Source: Eutreptiella sp. 'Long Island Sound 2002'
Lineage: Eukaryota > Euglenozoa > Euglenophyceae > Eutreptiales > Eutreptiaceae
NCBI GenBank assembly: GCA_964036045.1
Contig: OZ038382.1
Coordinates: 7,946,853 to 8,010,852, forward strand
Reading direction: 5' to 3'
Length of the DNA stretch: 64,000 bases
The notes below the pieces were generated by a model. That model made no database searches. It was not told the DNA's origin and saw nothing but the letters and a program-made list of their open reading frames with translations. Shown here piece by piece: positions 23,401 to 35,400 of this stretch (positions are counted from its first letter, which is position 1; each line of letters starts with the position of its first letter). A program made the translations under genes and the position numbers.

Positions 23401-26400
23401 CGAAGTGGTCGCGAAGTGGTCGCGAAGTGGTCGCGAAGTGGTCGCGAAGTGGTCGCGAAGTGGTCGCCAAGTGGTCGCGAAGTGGTCGCCAAATGGTCGC
23501 GAATTGGTCGTGAAGTGGTCGCGAAGTGGTCGCGAAGTGGTCGCGAAGTGGTCGCGAAGTGGTCGCGAAGTGGTCGCAAAGTGGTCGCAAAGTGGTCGCG
23601 AAGTGGTCGCGAAGTGGTCGCGAAGTGGTCGCGAGGTGGTCGCGAAGTGGTCGCGAAGTGGTCGCGAAGTGGTCGCGAGGTGGTCGCGAAGTGGTCGCGA
23701 AGTGGTCGCGAAGTGGTCTCAATTGTCGCGAAGTGGTCGCGAAGTGGTCGCGAAGTGGTCGCGAAGTGGTCGCGAGGTGGTCGCGAAGTGGTCGCGAAGT
23801 GGTCGCGAAGTGGTCTCAATTGTCGCGAAGTGGTCGCGAAGTGGTCGCGAAGTGGTCGCGAAGTGGTCGCGAGGTGGTCGCGAAGTGGTCGCGAAGTGGT
23901 CGCGAAGTGGTCGCGAACTGGTCGCGAAGTGGTCGCGAAGTGGTCGCGAAGTGGTCGCGAAGTGAACGCGAAGTGGTCGCGAAGTGGTCGCGAAGTGGTC
24001 GCGAAGTGGTCGCGAAGTGGTCGCGAAGTGGTCGCGAAGTGGTCGCGAAGTGGTCGCGAAGTGGTCGCGAAGTGGTCGCAAAGTGGTCGCGAAGTGGTCG
24101 CGAAGTGGTCGCGAAGTGGTCGCGAAGTGGTCGCGAAGTGGTCGCCATTGTCGCGAAGTGGTCGCGAAGTGGTCGCGAATCGGTCGCGAAGTGGTCGCGA
24201 AGTGATCGCGAAGTGGTCGCAATTGTAGCGAAGTGGTCGCGAAGTGGTCGCGAAGTGGTCGCGAAGTGGTCGCGAAGTGGTCGCGAAGTGGTCGCGAAGT
24301 GGTCGCGAAGTGGTCGCGAAGTGGTCGCGAAGTGGTCGCGAAGTGGTCGCGAAGTGGTCGCAAAGTGGTCGCGAAGTGGTCGCGAAGTGGTCGCGAAGTG
24401 GTCGCGAAGTGGTCGCGAAGTGGTCGCCATTGTCGCGAAGTGGTCGCGAAGTGGTCGCGAAGTGGTCGCGAAGTGGTCGCGAAGTGATCGCGAAGTGGTC
24501 GCAATTGTAGCGAAGTGGTCGCGAAGTGGTCGCGAAGTGGTCGCGAAGTGGTCGCAAAGTGGTCGCGAAGTGGTCGCGAAGTGGTCGCGAAGTGGTCGCG
24601 AAGTGGTCTCAATTGTCGCGAAGTGGTCGCGAAGTGGTCGCGAAGTGGTCGCGAGGTGGTCGCGAAGTGGTCGCGAAGTGGTCGCGAAGTGGTCGCGAAC
24701 TGGTCGCGAAGGGGTCGCGAAGTGGTCGCGAAGTGGTCGCGAAGTGAACGCGAAGTGGTCGCGAAGTGGTCGCGAAGTGGTCGCGAAGTGGTCGCGAAGT
24801 GGTCGCGAAGTGGTCGCGAAGTGGTCGCGAAGTGGTCGCGAAGTGGTCGCCAAGTGGTCGCTAAGTGGTCGCGAAGTGGCCGCGAAGTGGTCGCGAAGTG
24901 GTCGCGAAGTGGTCGCGAAGTGGTCGCGAAGTGGTTGCGAAGTGGTCGCGAAGTGGTCGCGAAGTGGTCGCGAAGTGGTCGCGAAGTGGTCGCGAAGTGG
25001 TCGCGAAGTGGTCGCGAAGTGGTCGCGAAGTGGTCGCGAAGTGGTCGCGAAGTGGTCGCGAAGTGGTCGCGAAGTGGTCGCGAAGTGGTCGCGAAGTGGT
25101 CGCGAAGTGGTCGCGAAGTGGTCGCGAAGTGGTCGCCAAGTGGTCGCGAAGTGGTCGCCAAATGGTCGCGAATTGGTCGTGAAGTGGTCGCGAAGTGGTC
25201 GCGAAGTGGTCGCGAAGTGGTCGCGAAGTGGTCGCGAAGTGGTCGCAAAGTGGTCGCAAAGTGGTCGCGAAGTGGTCGCGAAGTGGTCGCGAAGTGGTCG
25301 CGAGGTGGTCGCGAAGTGGTCGCGAAGTGGTCGCGAAGTGGTCGCGAAGTGGTCGCGAAGTGGTCGCGAAGTGGTCGCGAAGTGGTCGCGAAGTGGTCGC
25401 GAAGTGGTCGCGAAGTGGTCGCGAAGTGGTCGCGAAGTGGTCGCGAAGTGGTGGCGAAGTGGTCGCGAAGTGGTCGGGAAGTGGTCGCGAAGTGGTCGCG
25501 AAGTGGTCGCGAAGTGGTCGCGAAGTGGTCGCGAAGTGGTCGCGAAGTGGTCGCGAAGTGGCCGCGAAGTGGTCGCGAAGTGGTCGCGAAGTGGTCGCGA
25601 AGTGGTCGCGAAGTGGTCGCGAAGTGGTCGCGAAGCGGTCGCGAAGTGGTCGCGAAGTGGTCGCGAAGTGGTCGCGAGGTGGCCGCGAAGTGGTCGCGAA
25701 GTGGTCACGAAGTGGTCGCGAAGTGGTCGCAAAGTGGTCGCGAAGTGGTCGCGAAGTGGTCGCGAAGTGGCCGCCAAGTGGTCGCGAAGTGGTCGCGAAG
25801 TAGTCGCGAAGTGGTCGCGAAGTGGTCGCGAAGTGGTCGCGAAGTGGTCGCGAAGTGGTCGCGAAGTGGTCGCGAAGTGGTCGCGAAGTGGTCGCGAAGT
25901 GGTCGCAATTGTCGCGAAGTGGTCGCGAAGTGGTCGCGAAGTGGTCGCGAAGTGGTCGCGAAGTGGTCGCGAAGTGGTCGCGAAGTGGTCGCGAAGTGGT
26001 CGCGAAGTGGTCGCGAAGTGGTCGCAAAGTGGTCGTGAAGTGGTCGCGAAGTGGTCGCGAATTGGTCGCGAAGTGGTCGCGAAGTGGTCGCGAAGTGGTC
26101 GCGAAGTGGTCGCGAAGTGGTCGCGAAGTGGTCGCGAAGTGGTCGCGAAGTGGTCGCGAAGTGGTCGCGAAGTGGTCGCGAAGTGGTCGCGAAGTGGTCG
26201 CGAAGTGGTCGCGAAGTGGTCGCGAAGTGGTCGCAATTGTCGCGAAGTGGTCGCGAAGTGGTCGCGAAGTGGTCGCGAAGTGGTCGCGAAGTGGTCGCCA
26301 AGTGGTCGCGAAGTGGTCGCGAAGTGGTCGCGAAGTGGTCGCGAAGTGGTCGCGAAGTGGTCGCAATTGTCGCGAAGTGGTCGCGAAGTGGTCGCGAAGT

Positions 26401-29400
26401 GGTCGCGAAGTGGTCGCGAAGTGGTCACGAAGTGGTCGCGAAGTGGTCGCGAAGTGGTCGCGAAGTGGTCGCGAAGTGATCGCGAAGCGGTCGCGAAGTG
26501 GTCGCGAAGTGGTCGCGAAGTGGTCGCGAAGTGGTCGCGAAGTGGTCGCGAAGTGGTCGCGAAGTGGTCGCGAAGTGGTCGCGAAGTGGTCGCGAAGTGG
26601 CCGCGAAGTGGTCGCGAAGTGGTCGCGAAGTGGTCGCGAAGTGGTCGCGAAATGGTCGCGAAGTGGTCGCGAAGCGGTCGCGAAGCGGTCGCGAAGTGGT
26701 CGCGAAGTGGTCGCGAAGTGGTCGCGAAGTGGTCGCGAAGTGGTCGCGAAGTGGTCGCAAAGTGGTCGCGAAGTGGTCGCGAAGTGGTCGCGAAGTGGCC
26801 GCGAAGTGGTCGCGAAGTGTTCGCGAAGTGGTCGCGAAGTGGTCGCGAAGTGGTCGCGAAGTGGTCGCGAAGCGGTCGCGAAGTGGTCGCGAAGTGGTCG
26901 CGAAGTGGTCGCGAAGTGGTCGCGAAGTGGTCGCGAAGTGGTCGCGAAGTGGTCGCAATTGTCGCGAAGTGGTCGCGAAGTGGTCGCGAAGTGGTCGCCA
27001 AGTGGTCGCCAAGTGGTCGCAATTGTCGCGAAGTGGTCGCGAAGTGGTCGCGAAGTGGTCGCGAAGTGGTCGCGAAGTGGTCGCTAAGTGGTCGCGAAGT
27101 GGTCGCGAAGTGGTCGCGAAGTGGTCGCGAAGTGGTCGCGAATTGGTCGCGAAGTGGTCGCGAAGTGGTCGCGAAGTGGTCGCGAAGTGGTCGCGAAGTG
27201 GTCGCAAAGTGGTCGCGAAAGTGGTCGCGAAGTGGTCGCGAATTGATCGCGAAGTGGTCGCGAAGTGGTCGCGAAGTGGTCGCGAAGTGGTCGCGAAGTG
27301 GTCGCGAAGTGGTCGCGAAGTGGTCGCGAAGTGGTCGCAATTGTCGCGAAGTGGTCGCGAAGTGGTCGCGAAGTGGTGGCGAAGTGGTCGCGAAGTGGTC
27401 GCGAAGTGGTCGCGAAGTGGTCGCCAAGTGGTCGCGAAGTGGTCGCGAAGTGGTCGCGAAGTGGTCGCGAATTAATCGCGAAGTGGTCGCGAAGTGGTCG
27501 CGAAGTGGTCACGAAGTGGTCGCGAAGTCGTCGCGAAGTGGTCGCAAAGTGGTCGCAAAGTGGTCGCGAAGTGGTCGCGAAGTGGTCGCGAAGTGGTCGC
27601 GAGGTGGTCGCGAAGTGGTCGCGAAGTGGTCGCGAAGTGGTCGCGAACTGGTCGCGAAGTGGTCGCGAAGTGGTCGCGAAGTGGTCGCGAAGTGGTCGCG
27701 AAGTGGTCGCGAAGTGGTCGCGAAGTGGTGGCGAAGTGGTGGCGAAGTGGTCGCGAAGTGGTCGCGAAGTGGTCGCGAAGTGGTCGCGAAGTGGTCGCGA
27801 AGTGGTCGCGAAGTGGTCGCGAAGTGGTCGCGAAGTGGCCGCGAAGTGGTCGCGAAGTGGTCGCGAAGTGGTCGCGAAGTGGTCGCGAAATGGTCGCGAA
27901 GTGGTCGCGAAGCGGTCGCGAAGCGGTCGCGAAGTGGTCGCGAAGTGGTCGCGAAGTGGTCGCGAAGTGGTCGCGAAGTGGTCGCGAAGTGGTCGCAAAG
28001 TGGTCGCGAAGTGGTCGCGAAGTGGTCGCGAAGTGGCCGCGAAGTGGTCGCGAAGTGTTCGCGAAGTGGTCGCGAAGTGGTCGCGAAGTGGTCGCGAAGT
28101 GGTCGCGAAGCGGTCGCGAAGTGGTCGCGAAGTGGTCGCGAAGTGGTCGCGAAGTGGTCGCGAAGTGGTCGCGAAGTGGTCGCGAAGTGGTCGCAATTGT
28201 CGCGAAGTGGTCGCGAAGTGGTCGCGAAGTGGTCGCCAAGTGGTCGCCAAGTGGTCGCAATTGTCGCGAAGTGGTCGCGAAGTGGTCGCGAAGTGGTCGC
28301 GAAGTGGTCGCGAAGTGGTCGCTAAGTGGTCGCGAAGTGGTCGCGAAGTGGTCGCGAAGTGGTCGCGAAGTGGTCGCGAATTGGTCGCGAAGTGGTCGCG
28401 AAGTGGTCGCGAAGTGGTCGCGAAGTGGTCGCGAAGTGGTCGCAAAGTGGTCGCGAAAGTGATCGCGAAGTGGTCGCGAATTGATCGCGAAGTGGTCGCG
28501 AAGTGGTCGCGAAGTGGTCGCGAAGTGGTCGCGAAGTGGTCACGAAGTGGTCACGAAGTGGTCGCAAAGTGGTCGCAAAGTGGTCGCGAAGTGGTCGCGA
28601 AGTGGTCGCGAAGTGGTCGCGAGGTGGTCGCGAAGTGGTCGAGAAGTGGTCGCGAAGTGGTCGCGAACTGGTCGCGAAGTGGTCGCGAAGTGGTCGCGAA
28701 GTGGTCGCGAAGTGGTCGCGAAGTGGTCGCGAAGTGGTCGCGAAGTGGTCGCGAAGTGGTCGCGAAGTGTTCGCGAAGTGGTCGCGAAGTGGTCGCAATT
28801 GTCGCGAAGTGGTCGCGAAGTGGTCGCGAAGTGGTCGCGAAGTGGTCGCCATTGTCGCGAAGTGGTCGCGAAGTGGTCGCGAAGTGGTCGCGAAGTGGTC
28901 GCGAAGTGGTCGCGAAGTGGTCGCGAATTGGTCGCGAAGTGGTCGCGAAGTGGTCGCGAAGTGGTCGCGAAGTGGTCGCGAAGTGGTCGCGAATTGGTCG
29001 CGAAGTGGTCGCGAAGTGGTCGCGAAGTGGTCGCAAAGTGGTCGCGAAGTGGTCGCGAAGTGGTCGCGAAGTGGTCGCGAAGTGGTCGCGAAGTGGTCGC
29101 GAAGTGGTCGCGAAGTGGTCGCGAAGTGGTTGCGAAGTGGTCGCGAAGTGGTGGCGAAGTGGTCGCAAGTGTCGCGAAGTGGTCGCGAAGTGGTCGCGAA
29201 GCGGTCGCGAAGCGGTCGCGAACTGGTCGCGAAGTGGTCGCGAAGTGGTCGCGAAGTGGTCGCGAAGTGGTCGCGAAGTGGTCGCGAAGTGGTCGCGAAG
29301 TGGTCGCAAAGTGGTCGCAAAGTGGTCGCGAAGTGGTCGCGAAGTGGTCGCGAAGTGGTCGCGAAGTGGTCTCAATTGTCGCGAAGTGGTCTCGAAGTGG

Positions 29401-32400
29401 TCGCGAAGTGGTTGCGAAGTGGTCGCAAAGTGGTCGCGAAGTGGTCGCAATTGTCGCGAAGTGGTCGCAAAGTGGTCGCGAAGCGGTCGCGAAGCGGTCA
29501 CGAAGTGGTCGCGAAGTGGTCACGAAGTGGTCGCGAAGTGGTCGCGAAGTGGTCGCAAAGTGGTCGCGAAGTGGTCGCGAAGTGATCGCGAAGTGGTCGC
29601 GAAGTGGTCGCAAAGTGGTCGCGAAGTGGTCGCGAAGTGGTCGCGAAGTGGTCGCAATTGTCGCGAAGTGGTCGCGAAGTGGTCGCGAAGTGGTCGCGAA
29701 GTGGTCGCGAAGTGGTCGCCATTGTCGCGAAGTGGTCGCGAAGTGGTCGCGAAGTGGTTGCGAAGTGGTAGCGAAGTGCTCGCGAAGTGGTCGCGAAGTG
29801 GTCGCCAAGTGGTCGCCAAGTGGTCGCAATTGTCGCGAAGTGGTCGCGAAGTGGTCGCGAAGTGGTCGCGAAGTGGTCGCGAAGTGGTCGCTAAGTGGTC
29901 GCGAAGTGGTCGCGAAGTGGTCGCGAAGTGGTCGCGAAGTGGTCGCGAATTGGTCGCGAAGTGGTCGCGAAGTGGTCGCGAAGTGGTCGCAAAGTGGTCG
30001 GGAAGTGGTCGCGAAGTGGTCGCGAAGTGGTCGCGAAGTGGTCGCGAAGTGGTCGCGAAGTGGTCGCGAAGTGGTCGCGAAGTGGTCGCGAAGTGGTCGC
30101 GAAGTGGTCGCGAAGTGGTCGCGAAGTGGTCGCGAAGTGGTCGCGAAGTGGTCGCGAAGTGGTCGCAAAGTGGTCGCGAAGTGGTCGCGAAGTGGTCGCG
30201 AAGTGGTCGCGAAGTGGTCGCGAAGTGGTCGCGAAGTTGTCGCGAAGTGGTCGCGAAGTGGTCGCGAAGTGGTCGCGAAGTGGTCGCGAAGTGGTCGCGA
30301 AGTGGTCGCGAAGTGGTCGCAATTGTCGCGAAGTGGTCGCGAAGTGGTCGCGAAGTGGTCGCGAAGTGGTCGCGAAGTGGTCGCGAAGTGGTCGCGAAGT
30401 GGTCGCGAAGTGGTCGCGAAGTGGTCGCGAAGTGGTCGCGAAGTGGTCGCAATTGTCGCGAAGTGGTCGCGAAGTGGTCGCGAAGTGGTCGCGAAGTGGT
30501 CGCGAATTGGTCGCGACGTGGTCGCGAAGTGGTCACGAAGTGGTCGCGACGTGGTCGCAAAGTGGTCGCGACGTGGTCGCGAAGTGGTCGCGAAGTGGTC
30601 GCGAGGTGGTCGCGAAGTGGTCGCGAAGTGGTCGCGAGGTGGTCGCGAAGTGGTCGCGAAGTGGTCGCGAAGTGGTCGCGAAGTGGTCGCGAAGTGGTCG
30701 CGAAGTGGTCGCGAAGTGGTCGCGAAGTGGTCGCGAAGTGGTCGCGAAGTGGTCGCGAAGTGGTCGCGAAGTGGTCGCGAAGTGGTCGCAATTGTCGCGA
30801 AGTGGTCGCGAAGTGGTCGCGAAGTGGTCGCAAGTGTCGCCAAGTGGTCGCGAAGTGGTCGCGAAGTGGTCGCGAAGTGGTCGCCATTGTCGCGAAGTGG
30901 TCGCGAAGTGGTCGCGAAGTGGTCGCGAAGTGGTCGCGAAGTGGTCGCAATTGTCGCGAAGTGGTCGCGAAGTGGTCGCGAAGTGGTCGCGAAGTGGTCG
31001 CCATTGTCGCGAAGTGGTCGCGAAGTGGTCGCGAAGTGGTCGCGAAGTGGTCGCGAAGTGGTCGCGAAGTGGTCGCGAATTGGTCGCGAAGTGGTCGCGA
31101 AGTGGTCGCGAAGTGGTCGCAAAGTGGTCGCGAAGTGGTCGCGAAGTGGTCGCGAAGTGGTCGCGAAGTGGTCGCGAAGTGGTCGCGAAGTGGTCGCGAA
31201 GTGGTCGCGAAGTGGTTGCGAAGTGGTCGCGAAGTGGTGGCGAAGTGGTCGCAAGTGTCGCGAAGTGGTCGCGAAGTGGTCGCGAAGCGGTCGCGAAGCG
31301 GTCGCGAACTGGTCGCGAAGTGGTCGCGAAGTGGTCGCGAAGTGGTCGCGAAGTGGTCGCGAAGTGGTCGCAAAGTGGTCGCAAAGTGGTCGCGAAGTGG
31401 TCGCGAAGTGGTCGCGAAGTGGTCTCAATTGTCGCGAAGTGGTCGCGAAGTGGTCGCGAAGTGGTTGCGAAGTGGTCGCGAAGTGGTCGCGAAGTGGTCG
31501 CAATTGTCGCGAAGTGGTCGCAAAGTGGTCGCGAAGCGGTCGCGAAGCGGTCGCGAAGTGGTCGCGAAGTGGTCACGAAGTGGTCGCGAAGTGGTCGCGA
31601 AGTGGTCGCGAAGTGGTCGCGAAGTGGGCGCGAAGTGGTCGCCTAGTGGTCGCGAAGTGATCGCGAAGTGGTCGCGAAGTGGTCGCAAAGTGGTCGCGAA
31701 GTGGTCGCGAAGTGGTCGCGAAGTGGTCGCAATTGTCGCGAAGTGGTCGCGAAGTGGTCGCGAAGTGGTCGCGAAGTGGTCGCGAAGTGGTCGCCATTGT
31801 CGCGAAGTGGTCGCGAAGTGGTCGCGAAGTGGTTGCGAAGTGGTAGCGAAGTGCTCGCGAAGTGGTCGCGAAGTGGTCGCCAAGTGGTCGCGAAGTGGTC
31901 GCAATTGTCGCGAAGTGGTCGCGAAGTGGTCGCGAAGTGGTCGCGAAGTGGTCGCGAAGTGGTCGCAATTGTCGCAAAGTGGTCGCGAAGTGGTCGCGAA
32001 GTGGTCGCGAAGTGGTCGCCATTGTCGCGAAGTGGTCGCGAAGTGGTCGCGAAGTGGTCGCGAAGTGGTCGCGAAGTGGTCGCGAAGTGGTCGCGAATTG
32101 GTCGCGAAGTGGTCGCGAAGTGGTCGCGAAGTGGTCGCAAAGTGGTCGCGAAGTGCTCGCGAAGTGGTCGCGAAGTGGTCGCGAAGTGGTCGCGAAGTGG
32201 TCGCGAAGTGGTCGCGAAGTGGTTGCGAAGTGGTCGCGAAGTGGCGGCGAAGTGGTCGCAAGTGTCGCGAAGTGGTCGCGAAGCGGTCGCGAAGCGGTCG
32301 CGAACTGGTCGCGAAGTGGTCGCGAAGTGGTCGCGAAGTGGTCGCGAAGTGGTCGCGAAGTGGTCGCAAAGTGGTCGCGAAGTGGTCGCGAAGTGGTCGC

Positions 32401-35400
32401 GAAGTGGTCGCGAAGTGGTCTCAATTGTCGCGAAGTGGTCGCGAAGTGGTCGCGAAGTGGTTGCGAAGTGGTCGCGAAGTGGTCGCGAAGTGGTCGCAAT
32501 TGTCGCGAAGTGGTCGCAAAGTGGTCGCGAAGCGGTCGCGAAGCGGTCGCGAAGTGGTCGCGAAGTGGTCGCGAAGTGGTCGCGAAGTGGTCGCGAAGTG
32601 GTCGCGAAGTGGTCGCGAAGTGGTCGCGAAGTGGTCGCGAAGTGGTCGCGAAGCGATCGCGAAGTGGTCGCGAAGTGGTCGCAAAGTGGTCGCGAAGTGG
32701 TCGCGAAGTGGTCGCGAAGTGGTCGCAATTGTCGCGAAGTGGTCGCGAAGTGGTCGCGAAGTGGTCGCGAAGTGGTCGCGAAGTGATCGCCATTGTCGCG
32801 AAGTGGTCGCGAAGTGGTCGCGAAGTGGTTGCGAAGTGGTAGCGAAGTGCTCGCGAAGTGATCGCGAAGTGGTCGCCAAGTGGTCGCGAAGTGGTCGCAA
32901 TTGTCGCGAAGTGGTCGCGAAGTGGTCGCGAAGTGGTCGCGAAGTGGTCGCGAAGTGGTCGCTAAGTGGTCGTGAAGTGGTCGCGAAGTGGTCGCGAAGT
33001 GGTCGCGAAGTGGTCGCGAATTGGTCGCGAAGTGGTCGCGAAGTGGTCGCGAAGTGGTCGCAAAGTGGTCGGGAAGTGGTCGCGAATTGGTCGCGTAGTG
33101 GTCGCGAAGTGGTCGCGAAGTGGTCGCAAGGTTGTCGTGAAGTGGTCGCGAAGTGGTCGCGAAGTGGTCGCGAAGTGGTCGCGAAGTGGTCGCGAAGTGG
33201 TCGCGAAGTGGTCGCGAAGTGGTCGCGAAGTTGTCGCGAAGTGGTCGCGAAATGATCGCGAAGTGGTCGCAAAGTGGTCGCAAAGTGGTCGCAAAGTGGT
33301 CGCGAAGTGGTCGCGAAGTGGTCGCGGAGTGGTCGCGAAGTGGTCGCGAAGTGGTCGCGAAGTGGTCGCGAAGCGGTCACGAAGTGGTCGCGAAGTGGTC
33401 GCGAAGTGGTCGCGAAGTGGTCGCGAAGTGGTCGCGAAGTGGTCGCGAAGTGGTCGCGAAGTGGTCGCGAAGTGGTCGCGAAGTGGTCGCGAAGTGGTCG
33501 CGAAGTGGTTGCGAAGTGATCGCGAAGTGGTCGCGAAGTGGTCGCAATTGTAGCGAAGTGGTCGCGAAGTGGTCGCGAAGTGGTCGCGGAGTGGTCGCGA
33601 AGTGGTCGCGAAGTGGTCGCGAAGTGATCGCGAAGTGGTCGCGAAGTGGTCGCAAAGTGGTCGCGAAGTGGTCGCGAAGTGGTCGCGAAGTGGTCGCAAT
33701 TGTCGCGAAGTGGTCGCGAAGTGGTCGCGAAGTGGTCGCGAAGTGGTCGCGAAGTGGTCGCCATTGTCGCGAAGTGGTCGCGAAGTGGTCGCGAAGTGGT
33801 TGCGAAGTGGTAGCGAAGTGCTCGCGAAGTGATCGCGAAGTGGTCGCCAAGTGGTCGCGAAGTGGTCGCAATTGTCGCGAAGTGGTCGCGAAGTGGTCGC
33901 GAAGTGGTCGCGAAGTGGTCGCGAAGTGGTCGCTAAGTGGTCGTGAAGTGGTCGCGAAGTGGTCGCGAAGTGGTCGCGAAGTGGTCGCGAATTGGTCGCG
34001 AAGTGGTCGCGAAGTGGTCGCGAAGTGGTCGCAAAGTGGTCGGGAAGTGGTCGCGAATTGGTCGCGTAGTGGTCGCGAAGTGGTCGCGAAGTGGTCGCAA
34101 AGTGGTCGTGAAGTGGTCGCGAAGTGGTCGCGAAGTGGTCGCGAAGTGGTCGCGAAGTGGTCGCGAAGTGGTCGCGAAGTGGTCGCGAAGTGGTCGCGAA
34201 GTTGTCGCGAAGTGGTCGCGAAATGATCGCGAAGTGGTCGCAAAGTGGTCGCAAAGTGGTCGCAAAGTGGTCGCGAAGTGGTCGCGAAGTGGTCGCGGAG
34301 TGGTCGCGAAGTGGTCGCGAAGTGGTCGCGAAGTGGTCGCGAAGCGGTCACGAAGTGGTCGCGAAGTGGTCGCGAAGTGGTCGCGAAGTGGTCGCGAAGT
34401 GGTCGCGAAGTGGTCGCGAAGTGGTCGCGAAGTGGTCGCGAAGTGGTCGCGAAGTGGTCGCGAAGTGGTCGCGAAGTGGTTGCGAAGTGATCGCGAAGTG
34501 GTCGCGAAGTGGTCGCAATTGTAGCGAAGTGGTCGCGAAGTGGTCGCGAAGTGGTCGCGGAGTGGTCGCGAAGTGGTCGCGAAGTGGTCGCGAAGTGATC
34601 GCGAAGTGGTCGCGAAGTGGTCGCAAAGTGGTCGCGAAGTGGTCGCGAAGTGGTCGCGAAGTGGTCGCAATTGTCGCGAAGTGGTCGCGAAGTGGTCGCG
34701 AAGTGGTCGCGAAGTGGTCGCGAAGTGGTCGCCATTGTCGCGAAGTGGTCGCGAAGTGGTCGCGAAGTGGTTGCGAAGTGGTAGCGAAGTGCTCGCGAAG
34801 TGGTCGCGAAGTGGTCGCCAAGTGGTCGCGAAGTGGTCGCAATTGTCGCGAAGTGGTCGCGAAGTGGTCGCGAAGTGGTCGCGAAGTGGTCGCGAAGTGG
34901 TCGCTAAGTGGTCGTGAAGTGGTCGCGAAGTGGTCGCGAAGTGGTCGCGAAGTGGTCGCGAATTGGTCGCGAAGTGGTCGCGAAGTGGTCGCGAAGTGGT
35001 CGCAAAGTGGTGGGGAAGTGGTCGCGAATTGGTCGCGTAGTGGTCGCGAAGTGGTCGCGAAGTGGTCGCAAAGTGGTCGCGAAGTGGTCGCGAAGTGGTC
35101 GCGAAGTGGTCGCGAAGTGGTCGCGAAGTGGTCGCGAAGTGGTCGCAAAGTGGTCGCGAAGTGGTCGCGAAGTTGTCGCGAAGTGGTCGCGAAATGGTCG
35201 CGAAGTGGTCGCAAAGTGGTCGCAAAGTGGTCGCAAAGTGGTCGCGAAGTGGTCGCGAAGTGGTCGCGAAGTGGTCGCGAAGTGGTCGCGAAGTGGTCGC
35301 GAAGTGGTCGCGAAGTGGTCACGAAGTGGTCGCGAAGTGGTCGCGAAGTGGTCGCGAAATGGTCGCGAAGTGGTCGCGAAGTGGTCGCGAAGTGGTCGCG

